10,529 bases of DNA from Pseudonocardiaceae bacterium (GCA_025937115.1 JAICSB010000074.1:1-10529); one strand, 5' to 3'; counted from the first letter of the stretch, positions 1 through 8,322 are shown. Made by a program: numbers and translations. The notes: generated by a model from the letters alone, not told the origin.

Positions 1-562
<562 letters not shown>

Positions 563-570
<8 letters not shown>

Positions 571-3500
571 GCGCCGCCTCCATGATCGCCTCGTCGACGT
601 CCCGGCCGTCGCGCTGCGCCGCCGCCTGAGCGGCCAGCACCCGCTTGAAGTCCTTGGGCATGACCTTGCCGAACCGGTCCACCGCCGCGTCCCAGTCGGC
701 CAGCAGCGCATAGGCCACGGCGGAGCCGGTCTCAGCGTGGTGCCGCGCGACCGCGTCGGCCAGGAAGGCCCGATCCTCGTCAGTCAGCGGGTCCAGGTCG
801 ACCATCTCCGGGTTGACCCGGTGAGTGGGCAGGTCGAGCACGTAGGCGATCCCACCGGACATCCCCGCCGCGAAGTTGCGACCGATCGACCCGAGAACCA
901 CCACCCGGCCGCCGGTCATGTACTCGCAGCCGTGATCACCGACGCCCTCGACGACGGCCAACGCGCCGGAGTTGCGCACGCAGAAGCGCTCCCCGACCAC
1001 GCCACGCAGGAACAGCTCCCCGGACGTCGCGCCGTAGAGGATCACGTTGCCGGCGATGATGTTGTGCTCTGCGGTGAACTGCGCGTCGGGGTGCGGGCGG
1101 ACGGTGATCCGCCCACCGGACAGGCCCTTGCCGACGTAGTCGTTGGCGTCGCCGACCAGCCGTAGGGTGATCCCGCGCGGCAGAAACGCCCCGAAGGACT
1201 GGCCGGCCGATCCGGTCAGGGTGATGTCGATGGTGTTGTCGGGCAGCCCGGCGCCACCCCAGCGGCGGGTCAGGTGAGAGCCCAGCATCGTGCCGACGGT
1301 GCGGTTGACGTTGCGCACCGGCAGGTCCAGCCGCACCGGTTCGCCGTCGGCCAGCGCGCCCTCGCACAGCTGGATCAGGGTGTTGTCCAGCGCCTTGTCC
1401 AGCCCGTGGTCCTGCTCCCTGATCCGGTGCCGGGGCGCGTCCGGGTCCAGATCGGCCGGCAGGTGCAGGATCGGTGACAGGTCCAGCCCGGCGGCTTTCC
1501 AGTGCTCGATCGCCGAGCGGGTGTCCAGCATCTCGGTGCGCCCGATGGCCTCTTCCAGGGTTCGGAACCCGAGCGCCGCCAGGTACTCGCGGACCTGCGC
1601 AGCGATGAACTGGAAGAAGTTGACCACGTACTCGGCCTTGCCGGTGAACTTCGCCCGCAGTACCGGGTTCTGGGTGGCCACCCCGACCGGGCAGGTGTCC
1701 AGGTGGCAGACCCGCATCATGATGCAACCCGAGACCACCAGCGGAGCGGTGGCGAAGCCGTACTCCTCGGCGCCCAGCAACGCCGCGATCACCACGTCAC
1801 GACCGGTCTTGAGCTGGCCGTCGGTCTGCACGACGATCCGGTCCCGCAGCTTGTTGGCGATCAGCGTCTGCTGGGTCTCGGCCAGGCCCAGCTCCCACGG
1901 TGTGCCGGCATGCTTGATCGATGACAGTGGCGACGCGCCGGTGCCGCCGTCGTGCCCGGAGATGAGCACCACGTCGGAGTACGCCTTGGCCACCCCGGCG
2001 GCCACCGTGCCGACCCCAACCTCGGACACCAGCTTGACGTGCACGCGGGCCCGCGGGTTGGCGTTCTTCAGGTCGTGGATCAGCTGCTTGATGTCCTCGA
2101 TGGAGTAGATGTCGTGATGCGGCGGCGGGGAGATCAGACCCACCCCGGGGGTGGAGTACCGGGTCTTGGCGATCCACGGGTAGACCTTGGTCCCGGGTAG
2201 TTGGCCGCCCTCGCCAGGCTTGGCGCCTTGCGAGATCTTGATCTGCAGATCGTCGGCGTTGACCAGATACTCGCTGGTCACCCCGAACCGGCCGGAGGCC
2301 ACCTGCTTGATCGCTGAGCGGCGCAGGTCACCGTTGGCATCGCGGGTGTAGCGGTCGGCGTCCTCGCCGCCTTCACCGGTGTTAGACTTGCCGCCCAACC
2401 GGTTCATCGCGATCGCCAACGTCTCGTGCATCTCCTTGGAGATCGATCCGTAGGAGATGGCGCCGGTGGCGAACCGCTTGACTATCGACTCCACCGGCTC
2501 GACCTCGTCAATCAGCACCGCCGGGCGCAGGCCCTCGCGGAAGGTGAACAGCCCGCGCAGCGTCATCAGCCGCTTCGACTGATCGTCGACCAGCCGGGTG
2601 TACTCCTTGAACACCTCGTAGCGGCCGGACCGGGTGGAGTGCTGCAGCTTGAACACCGTGGCGGGGGAGAAGACGTGCGCCTCGCCTTCGCGGCGCCACT
2701 GGTAGTCGCCACCGATCGCCAACTCCCGGTGCGGGGCGCGCACCCCGTCTGCTGGGAACGCCCGGTCGTGCCACATCGCGACCTCGTCGGCCAGCGTGTC
2801 GAAGCCGACCCCGCCAAGCCGGGACGTGGTGCCGGTAAAGCAGGAGTCGATCACTTCCGGCCCGAGCCCGATCGCCTCGAAGATCTGCGCGCCGGTGTAG
2901 GAGGCCACCGTGGACACGCCCATCTTCGACATCGTCTTGCGGACACCCTTGCCCAGCGCCTTGATCAGGTTGCGGGTGGCGGTCTTGCCGTCGATGCCGC
3001 CCAACATGCCACGATCGGCGAGGTCCTCCACGGTGGCCATCGCCAGGTAGGGATTCACCGCTGCCGCCCCGTAGCCGATCAGCAGCGCGACATGATGCAC
3101 CTCGCGGGCGTCGGCGGCCTCAACGATCAGCCCGACCTGGGTGCGGGTCTTGCACCGCACCAGGTGGTGGTGCACCGCGCCGGTGAGCAGCAGCGACGGG
3201 ATCGAAGCGTGCTCGGCGTCAACACCGCGGCCCGACAGCACGATCAGCCGCGCACCGCCGGCTACCGCGTCGGTGACCTCTGCGCGGATCTCGTCGAGCC
3301 GGCGGACCAGCGCCGCGCCGCCACCGTGTACGTCATAGAGGCCCTTGACGGTATAGGTCTGGTATTCCGGCTGGTCACCGTCATCATTGACGTGGACGAT
3401 CTTGGCGAGCTCGTCGTTGTCCAGCACCGGGAACGGCAGCACGATCCGCCGGCAGGAGTCCGCGGTGGCCGCCAGCAGGTTGGGCTGCGCACCGAGCTGC

Positions 3501-5131
3501 GCTTGCAGCGAGGTCACCAGCTCCTCCCGGATCGCATCCAGCGGCGGGTTGGTGACCTGGGCGAACAGTTGGGTGAAGTAGTCGAACAGCGGCCTGGACT
3601 GCTGCGAGAACGGGGCCAGCGGCGCGTCATTGCCCATCGACCCGATCGGCTCAGCGCCGGTGCGGGCCATCGGCGCCAGAAGTATTCCGAGCTCCTCCTG
3701 GGTGTATCCCAGGGTTTGCTGGCGGCGGACCAGCGAGGCGTGGGTGTGCACCTCGCGCTCGCGCTCGGGCAGGTCCGCCAGCCGGGTCAGCCCCTTGGCG
3801 ACCCAGTCGGCATAGGGATGCTCGGCGGCGAGCTGGCCCTTGATCTCGTCATCGCCGACGATCCGGCCGGCCGCGGTGTCGGCGAGGAACATCCGGCCCG
3901 GTTCGAGCCGTCCCTTGCGCACCACCGTGGTGGGGTCGATGTCGAGCACCCCGACCTCACTGGCCAGCACTACCAGGCCATCCTCGGTGACCCAGTAGCG
4001 GGCCGGGCGCAGGCCGTTGCGGTCCAGCACGGCGCCGATCACGGTGCCGTCAGTGAACGCGACCAGGGCGGGGCCGTCCCACGGCTCCATCAGCGTGGAG
4101 TGGAACTCATAGAACGCCCGGCGCGCCGGGTCCATCTCGGTGTGGTTCTCCCACGCCTCCGGGATCATCATCAGCACCGCGTGGGGCATCGAGCGGCCGC
4201 CCAGATGCAGCAGTTCGAGCACCTCGTCGAAGGACGCGGAGTCGCTGGCATCCGGGGTGGCGATCGGATACAGCCGATCCAGGTCGTCGGGGATGAGGTC
4301 GGTGGCGAGCTTGCTCTCCCGGGCGCGCATCCAGTTCCGGTTGCCGCGCAGCGTGTTGATCTCACCGTTGTGCGCGACGAAGCGATACGGGTGCGCCAGC
4401 GGCCAGGACGGAAAGGTATTGGTGGAAAACCGGGAGTGCACCAGCCCCAGTGAGCTGGTGACCCGCTCGTCGGACAGATCGGGGTAGAAGCTCACCAGCT
4501 GTTCCTCGGTGAGCATTCCCTTGTAGACGATCGTGCGCCCGGACAGGCTGGGGAAGTAGACGTCGAGGTCGTGCTCCGCGCGCTTGCGCACGCAATACAC
4601 CCGCCGCTCCAGCTCCAGCCCCGTTTCGGGCCGGTTTTCTGGGCTGGCTAGGAACAGTTGCTGGAAGCGGGGCATCGCCGAGCGGGCTGTCGGTCCGACT
4701 CCCTCGGGCTGCACCGGTAGCTGGCGCCAACCCAGTACCCGCATGCCCTCCTGCGCCGCGATGTCCTCGACGGCGGCCATCACGGCGGCCTCCGCAGCGT
4801 CGTCATCCGGGAGGAAGGCGGTGCCGACCGCGTACCGACCTGGTTGTGGCAGCTCGAAGTCGACGACCTGCCGGAAGAAGCCGTCCGGCACCTGGATCAG
4901 GATGCCGGCGCCGTCACCGGTGTCAGGCTCCCCCCCGCGGGCGCCCCGGTGTTCGAGGTTGCGCAACGCAGTGAGAGCCTTCTGCACGATGCCGTGATCG
5001 CGGCGGCCGGCGAGGTCAGCCACGAAAGCCACGCCGCAGGCGTCATGCTCATAGGCGGGGTCGTATAGACCGGCTGCCGGACGTCCACGCTGACCAGGAC
5101 TCGACCCTGCAGGCAGGTAGGTAGCGGTCAC
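563..5131 (-). CDS. gltB: Glutamate synthase large (alpha) subunit
   Basis: Converts glutamine plus 2-oxoglutarate to two glutamates using electrons from GltD. Length from the chosen start is 1522 aa, normal for bacterial GltB. Order of parts: a 31-residue propeptide; catalytic Cys32 (EHDACGVAF) of the class II glutamine amidotransferase domain, which should become the N-terminal residue after cleavage; a central domain; the FMN/synthase domain with the 3Fe-4S ligands C1136, C1142 and C1147 ([12 protein letters not shown]); and the C-terminal glycine-rich beta-helix ([30 protein letters not shown]). The start is GTG at 5131 because GGGAGG lies five bases upstream of it. The open frame reaches back to an ATG at 5185, but that would add 18 residues with no ribosome site. 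All key residues are present. It heads the gltBD operon. Confidence 0.97.
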
Positions 5132-5136
5132 AAGCA

Positions 5137-5142
5137 CCTCCC
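5137..5142 (-). promoter_or_regulatory. Ribosome binding site of gltB (decides the start)
   Basis: On the minus strand the sequence GGGAGG stands five bases before the GTG at 5131. This is the only good purine-rich site near the 5' end of the open frame, so it favours GTG 5131 over the upstream ATG codons at 5185 and 5170. Confidence 0.7.
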
Positions 5143-5157
5143 GTCGTCTCGATTGGG

Positions 5158-5163
5158 TTAATA
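5158..5163 (-). promoter_or_regulatory. Possible -10 element for gltBD
   Basis: The minus strand reads TATTAA here, which would place transcription start near 5151, about 20 bases before the gltB start codon. No good -35 hexamer is visible at the right distance, which would suit an activator-dependent promoter. The paired GGTNACC element lies at about -43 to -60 relative to this start. The hexamer was assigned by eye and is weak evidence on its own. Confidence 0.3.
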
Positions 5164-5193
5164 CACGCATCGGGACGACGTGCACCCAGCTGC

Positions 5194-5211
5194 GGTGACC
5201 CTCAGGTTACC
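5194..5211. promoter_or_regulatory. Paired GGTNACC element upstream of gltB, GlnR-like candidate site
   Basis: GGTGACC (5194-5200) and GGTTACC (5205-5211) form two copies in the same orientation, 11 bp apart, one helical turn. Written as GTGAC-n6-GTTAC this resembles the spacing of actinobacterial GlnR sites (GTnAC-n6-GAAAC type half-sites). GlnR is the OmpR-type nitrogen regulator, and the target would be a nitrogen-assimilation operon. The second half-site is not the GAAAC form, and I know of no proof that GlnR controls gltBD in this organism. The symmetric GTNAC core means either strand can be read. Confidence 0.35.
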
Positions 5212-5357
5212 GCAGCGGATTACCCAGCCGTTATCTCTTCTGGCCGACGGTTTCGGCAGTGGCGCGTGATTGACTTCGCCGCCACAGGGATTGACATACC
5301 GTCACAGTCTGTGCATTCCCAGGGTACGGCAGTCGCAGCGCACAGAGGTGCCGCAGC

Positions 5358-5382
5358 TGGCAACTTTTTTGCCAAATTGCCA
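5358..5382. repeat. TTGCCA repeat cluster, inverted plus direct
   Basis: TGGCAA (5358-5363), a five-base CTTTT spacer and TTGCCA (5369-5374) form a perfect six-base inverted repeat. A further TTGCCA follows at 5377-5382 in direct orientation, 8 bp from the previous copy. The patch is clearly more AT-rich than its surroundings. It could be an operator for a dimeric regulator of either divergent gene; no regulator is known to me for this motif. Confidence 0.35.
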
Positions 5383-5428
5383 TTTACGGCACATCCGCGA
5401 CGCATGCACACACCCGCCGGTGGGATAG

Positions 5429-5444
5429 ATGTGACAAATGTGAC
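5429..5444. repeat. Tandem ATGTGAC direct repeat
   Basis: ATGTGAC occurs at 5429-5435 and again at 5438-5444, a 9-bp period, about 200 bases upstream of mshB. It may be a binding site or chance. It is not a CRP palindrome, since the second half is not inverted. Confidence 0.25.
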
Positions 5445-5546
5445 GGTGAAGAAGCTTGCGACCGCGAAGACGCACGACGACGTTTGCGGGCGGAGTCGAG
5501 CTCGTCGATGCTGGGAGAGCCTTCCGCGCTGAGGACGCATGCTGAC

Positions 5547-5573
5547 GCGCCGGCGGGGTGGCGTCGTCGGCGC
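5547..5573. repeat. GC-rich imperfect inverted repeat upstream of mshB
   Basis: GCGCCGGC (5547-5554) can pair with GTCGGCGC (5566-5573) with one G.U-type mismatch across an 11-base loop. It lies 70-97 bases before the mshB start, so it could fall in the leader RNA. No U-tract follows, so it is not an intrinsic terminator of the usual kind. In DNA this GC-rich such stems also arise by chance. Confidence 0.2.
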
Positions 5574-5643
5574 ATCACCCGGCTGAGTGCACAATCACCC
5601 CCAACCGGAGGCTCGCCGTGCCCGGGGAAGGATGCGTGGTCGG

Positions 5644-6510
5644 ATGGATGACCGTCGGTTGCTGTTGGTGCACGCCCACCCCGACGACGAGTCGACTATG
5701 ACTGGCGCAACCATGGCCGGCTACGCGCGGCAGGGCGCCACTGTTGTCCTGGTGACGTGTACCCGTGGCGAGCTCGGCGAGATCGTCGCGTCTGATCTTG
5801 CCGGGTTGCGCGACGCTGATCCCGACGGGCTGGGCCTGCACCGGGAAAAGGAGCTGGCCGAGGCGCTGGCCGTGTTGGGCACCGCGCGGCAGCACTGGCT
5901 TGGCGGCCGCGGTCGCTGGCGTGACAGTGGGATCCCTGCCATCGAGGATCCGGCGGCCTTCGCCCGCGCCGACCTCGGCGAAGCGGTCCGGGCGATGGTC
6001 GGGATCCTGCGCGCTGAGCGCCCGCAGGTGGTGGTGACCTACGATGCCGAGGGCGGGTACGGGCACCCGGACCACATCCAGGCCAACCGGGTGACCATGG
6101 CCGCGTTGGATCCCGCAGCCGACCTCCGTTTCGCACCGGAGCTCGGCGCGCCGTGGCAGGTGGCGAAGGTCTACTGGATGACCTTGTCGCGCAGTCTGAT
6201 CCAGACCGCGGTGGACGCTGGGGTGCTGTCGTCAATGGATGTAATACCCAACTCGCTGCCCGACGAGGAGATCACCGCGGTGCTGGACGGGCGGCCGTAC
6301 ATGGACAGCAAGGTCGCCGCGCTGCGGGCGTACCGCAGCCAGGTGGATCTGCAGAATGGGATATTCGCCATGCTCACCGAGGTCCCCGAGTTCGCGGTGG
6401 AGAGCTACCTGCTGGTCCGCGGGCAGCGCGGGCCGGGCTCGGGACCGTACAACTGGGAGGACGACCTGTTCGCCGGTCTGGTGGGTCAGCCCGTGGCGGA
6501 TGCCGGATGA
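5644..6510 (+). CDS. mshB: MshB, GlcNAc-inositol deacetylase of mycothiol synthesis
   Basis: Zinc deacetylase of the PIG-L/LmbE family. It removes acetate from GlcNAc-Ins to give GlcN-Ins, the substrate for MshC in mycothiol synthesis. From the start used here the protein is 288 aa, close to the mycobacterial enzyme (303 aa). Visible residues: H12, D14, D15 in HAHPDDES, and H141 and H144 in GYGHPDH, which supply the metal ligands and the acid/base pair. GGRGRWRDSG at about 87-96 matches MshB rather than its paralogue Mca, whose equivalent segment differs. The ATG at 5644 is preferred because GGGGAAGGA lies 11 bases upstream. In-frame ATGs at 5632 and 5587 would add 4 or 19 mostly basic residues. 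The stop overlaps the start of the NUDIX gene by 4 bp. Confidence 0.93.
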   Translation: MDDRRLLLVHAHPDDESTMTGATMAGYARQGATVVLVTCTRGELGEIVASDLAGLRDADPDGLGLHREKELAEALAVLGTARQHWLGGRGRWRDSGIPAIEDPAAFARADLGEAVRAMVGILRAERPQVVVTYDAEGGYGHPDHIQANRVTMAALDPAADLRFAPELGAPWQVAKVYWMTLSRSLIQTAVDAGVLSSMDVIPNSLPDEEITAVLDGRPYMDSKVAALRAYRSQVDLQNGIFAMLTEVPEFAVESYLLVRGQRGPGSGPYNWEDDLFAGLVGQPVADAG

Positions 6511-7049
6511 GCACTCCGCAGGAGATTCAGGGTGCGCTGCGGCGCGTCCGGCGGCGCGGCGTCAGGCGCTGGGCGTCCAGCCGGGCGGTTGTGGCCGTCA
6601 CCGTCGTTAGTGCTGGCGGTGGTCCCGCCGTGCTACTCGCCCGGCGTGCCGGTTTGCATTCTGCGGAGTTCGCGCTGCCGGGTGGACGGACGGATCGCTG
6701 GGAGTCAGCGTCCTCAGCGGGCCGTCGCCGGCTCACCGAGGAGCTCGGGATGCGACTGCCACCGGAGTCGGTGCTCGGGTTGCTCGACGACTACGTCACC
6801 GACACCAGGCTCGTGATCACGCCAGTCGTGCTCTGGGGCGGCGAGCACGCCCCTGCGGTCGATGTCCTCGCCGTTGCGTTCGCTGACCTCGACGTCGAGC
6901 CGGTGTTCGTGGCGAGCTCGGAATCTGATCGTCCGGCGATCCGCCTGCCGCTGCACGGCGGCTGGTTGCACGCCCCCACCGCTGCCGTCCTGCACCAGTT
7001 CCGCGAGGTCGTCCTACACCGCCGCCGCACCCGGGTAGCCGCCTCGTGA
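6507..7049 (+). CDS. NUDIX hydrolase, CoA-diphosphatase-like
   Basis: A 180-aa protein with a NUDIX box at residues 60-82: G60, E66, R74, E78, E79, G81. The pattern G-x5-E-x7-RE-U-xEE-x-GU is kept except that the Glu after the Arg is Arg75. The two metal-binding glutamates are intact. The flanks FALPGGR and VLGLLDDYVT...ITPVV recall the CoA pyrophosphatase-type NUDIX branch, and GGWLHAPTAAVLHQFREV is a conserved-looking C-terminal block. It probably cleaves an X-linked nucleoside diphosphate; the substrate cannot be read from the sequence. The start is ATG 6507, overlapping the mshB stop as ATGA, with no strong ribosome site, so translation is likely coupled. The open frame extends upstream to 6153 only as an out-of-frame shadow of mshB. 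Confidence 0.88.
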   Translation: MSTPQEIQGALRRVRRRGVRRWASSRAVVAVTVVSAGGGPAVLLARRAGLHSAEFALPGGRTDRWESASSAGRRRLTEELGMRLPPESVLGLLDDYVTDTRLVITPVVLWGGEHAPAVDVLAVAFADLDVEPVFVASSESDRPAIRLPLHGGWLHAPTAAVLHQFREVVLHRRRTRVAAS

Positions 7050-7087
7050 GTGCCAATCGGTGCTGGCGCGCTTAACACCACTCACGA
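7044..7087. repeat. 9-bp inverted repeat between the NUDIX gene and xthA
   Basis: TCGTGAGTG (7044-7052) and CACTCACGA (7079-7087) are perfect inverted copies 26 bases apart. The left arm covers the NUDIX stop codon and the right arm ends four bases before the putative xthA -10. The loop contains further short pairing (GCCA 7052-7055 with TGGC 7064-7067). It could be an operator or an RNA stem at the gene boundary; there is no T-tract for an intrinsic terminator. Confidence 0.35.
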
Positions 7088-7091
7088 CCAG

Positions 7092-7097
7092 TAACGT
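7092..7097 (+). promoter_or_regulatory. Probable -10 element giving a leaderless xthA mRNA
   Basis: TAACGT fits the actinobacterial TANNNT -10 pattern and ends six bases before the GTG at 7104, the distance at which transcription normally starts. There is no ribosome binding site before this GTG. The combination is typical of leaderless genes in actinobacteria. TTAACA at 7072-7077 could be a -35 but the spacer would be only 14 bp. Confidence 0.45.
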
Positions 7098-7103
7098 GGG
7101 CGC

Positions 7104-7955
7104 GTGCGGGTGGCGACGTGGAATGTGAACTCGGTGCGTTCGCGGATGCCTCGGCTGTTGCCTTGGTTGGACCAGCGGGTGCCGGACGTGGTGTGCCTGC
7201 AGGAGACCAAGCTGCCCGCGGACGCCTTCGACGAGCTGGTCCGCCCCGCGCTGGCCGAGCGTGGGTACGCCGTCGCCCACCACGGCGACGGCCGGTGGAA
7301 CGGGGTGGCGATTGCCTCCCGGGTCGGCTTGGACGATGTCGTCGCGGGGCTGCTCGACGAGCCCGCGAATCCGGTGGGGCAGCTCCCGGGTCCTGAGGCC
7401 CGTGCGGTGTCCGCGACCTGCGCAGGATTGCGGGTGTTCTCGGTCTACGTGCCCAACGGCCGCACCCCCGAGGACCCGCACTACCGATACAAACTGGACT
7501 GGCTGGCCGCGCTGCGCGCCACCGTCGCCGCCGGAGATCCTGCGGTGACTGTGGTCTGTGGTGACATGAACGTGGCCCCCACCGACGACGACGTCTACAA
7601 TGCGGCCGCCTTCGCCACCTCGACCCACGTCACGCCCCCGGAACGCGACGCCCTGCGCGCCCTGGAGCTGCACGACGTGGTGCGGGAACGCTGGCCCGCC
7701 GAGCGGATCTTCACGTACTGGGACTACCGCGCCGGCATGTTCCACACCGACCGCGGGATGCGCATCGATCTGATCCTGGCCGGTGCGGTAGTCGCGCCGC
7801 GGGCGTGCGCCGCCTGGGTGGACCGCCAAGCACGCAAGGGCACCGGCCCCAGCGACCACGCGCCGGTGATCGTGGACTTCGACGACGCGCCGGACGGCGA
7901 CTGCGGCCCGATGGTCCCGCCCCCGTCAGCGTCTCGCAGCGGTGCCCGGCGCTGA
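7104..7955 (+). CDS. xthA: Exodeoxyribonuclease III, AP endonuclease
   Basis: Mg-dependent exonuclease III of the endonuclease/exonuclease/phosphatase fold. It cuts at abasic sites and trims 3' ends in base excision repair. Catalytic elements are all present: N7 (TWNVNS), E34 (CLQETK), Y115 (SVYVPNGR), D154 and N156 (CGDMNVAP), D222 (RIDLIL), and D251-H252 (SDHAP). Length is 283 aa; family members usually end shortly after the SDHAPV strand, so the last 20 or so residues, rich in Pro, Ser and Arg, look extra. They are encoded where an antitoxin remnant begins in another frame, suggesting the original 3' end was replaced at a deletion junction. The start is GTG 7104, with a leaderless arrangement. 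The stop overlaps the antitoxin ATG by one base. Confidence 0.95.
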   Translation: MRVATWNVNSVRSRMPRLLPWLDQRVPDVVCLQETKLPADAFDELVRPALAERGYAVAHHGDGRWNGVAIASRVGLDDVVAGLLDEPANPVGQLPGPEARAVSATCAGLRVFSVYVPNGRTPEDPHYRYKLDWLAALRATVAAGDPAVTVVCGDMNVAPTDDDVYNAAAFATSTHVTPPERDALRALELHDVVRERWPAERIFTYWDYRAGMFHTDRGMRIDLILAGAVVAPRACAAWVDRQARKGTGPSDHAPVIVDFDDAPDGDCGPMVPPPSASRSGARR

Positions 7956-8128
7956 TGCTCGTCTCCCACGCCGAAATAGCCGCGCTACGAGAGACGATCG
8001 CCATCCAGTCAGACCCCCTGGCGGTCGAGGACGTCCGGCAGGCAGAGCAAGACATCCTCGCTGGGCGCACGGTCAAAGCCGAAGGCATCCGCGATTCGAT
8101 GCTCTCGCGCCGTCCCGCCACCGCGTGA
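7955..8128 (+). pseudogene. Remnant of a type II antitoxin (Phd/YefM-RelB-like), N-terminal half missing
   Basis: The 57-aa open frame from ATG 7955 matches the C-terminal, toxin-binding half of actinobacterial Phd/YefM-type antitoxins: LVSHAEIAALRETIAI, then an acidic helix and DILAGRTVKAEGIRDSML, like the usual 'D..AG..vsaeeIR' ending. Family members are about 80-95 aa and start with a DNA-binding 'LsEAra.lseLv' region, absent here. In the same frame upstream of the ATG, about 7915-7954, VSVSQRCPALM still resembles the 'VtItr.GrPaaV' strand, so similarity begins inside xthA. The piece is therefore a truncated relic, although it could still be translated by coupling to the xthA stop. It overlaps the toxin remnant by GTGA. 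Family placement is from memory of sequence patterns. Confidence 0.7.
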
Positions 8129-8319
8129 CAGACCGTTGGACGATTGAGCTCACTAGTCCAGCCCGACGAGCACTCGAAAGAGACCCCCGAGCCGGTCGCC
8201 TGGGCGGCGTAACCGAGCGGCTGCCACTAAACCCGCTTCAGCTCGGTGGCGAGCTCTGCGGCCGATCACGAGGTGATGAAAACCGGAGTGGGCTTTTTCT
8301 GGGCATTATGTTTCACTAG
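8125..8319 (+). pseudogene. Remnant of a RelE/ParE-like toxin
   Basis: A 64-aa open frame starts at GTG 8125, overlapping the antitoxin stop by 4 bp as in working modules. Its N-terminus, VTDRWTIELTSPARRALERDP, is a typical RelE-family opening strand and helix. LPLNPLQLGGELCG and SRGDENR correspond to the 'L..NP.rlGkpLrGel.GlwsarRGdYR' core, but are shortened. The final strands (vlYridd, HRadvYR), which hold catalytic and structural residues in RelE toxins, are missing and replaced by GLFLGIMFH before TAG. Usual length is 85-95 aa. The gene is most likely inactive. Alternatively it is a highly diverged short toxin, which I consider less likely because the antitoxin is damaged too. Confidence 0.65.
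8307..8312 (+). promoter_or_regulatory. Possible -10 element for the three-gene cassette
   Basis: TATGTT fits TANNNT and ends 10 bases before the ATG at 8323, so the leader would be only about 2-4 bases long. No ribosome site precedes the ATG, in keeping with near-leaderless expression. A clear -35 is not visible. The hexamer lies inside the degenerate 3' end of the toxin remnant. Confidence 0.3.
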
Positions 8320-8322
8320 GGC

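Larger units (their letters stand above)
5132..5643. other. Divergent intergenic region between gltB and mshB
   Basis: About 510 bases without a convincing gene. Open frames crossing it (5220-5594 minus, 5266-5532 plus) give low-complexity or compositionally odd proteins with no ribosome sites and no recognisable domain. It must carry the gltBD promoter and the mshB promoter. Recognisable pieces are the GGTNACC pair near gltB, an AT-rich patch with repeated TTGCCA in the middle, a tandem ATGTGAC, and a GC-rich imperfect stem at 5547-5573. CACAG occurs at 5283, 5303 and 5341, and 5303-5313 is a short palindrome. I could not assign a clear mshB promoter. Confidence 0.6.

Noticed and set aside
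2426..4453. 675-codon open frame on the plus strand opposite gltB
   Set aside because: It is the antisense shadow of a conserved, full-length gltB; the protein is rich in His, Arg, Gly and Gln with no domain, as expected in high-GC DNA.
5132..5185. ATG starts for gltB at 5185 or 5170
   Set aside because: They would lengthen the propeptide with unconserved residues and lack a ribosome site, while the GTG at 5131 has one at ideal distance.
5291..5296. TTGACA, a perfect -35 hexamer on the plus strand
   Set aside because: No TANNNT-like -10 is found 16-19 bases downstream and it lies about 350 bases from mshB, so I could not support a promoter.
5429..5444. CRP-type site
   Set aside because: The TGTGA motif is repeated in direct orientation rather than as TGTGA-n6-TCACA.
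5220..5594. 124-codon minus-strand and 88-codon plus-strand open frames in the gltB-mshB spacer
   Set aside because: No ribosome site, odd composition, no recognisable motif, and each lies across likely regulatory sequence.
6153..6506. Upstream extension of the NUDIX frame
   Set aside because: It runs out of frame through mshB and has no conserved content; the ATG at 6507 with the ATGA overlap is the natural start.
7014..7859. 281-codon minus-strand open frame opposite xthA
   Set aside because: xthA on the other strand has all catalytic residues; this frame is its shadow.
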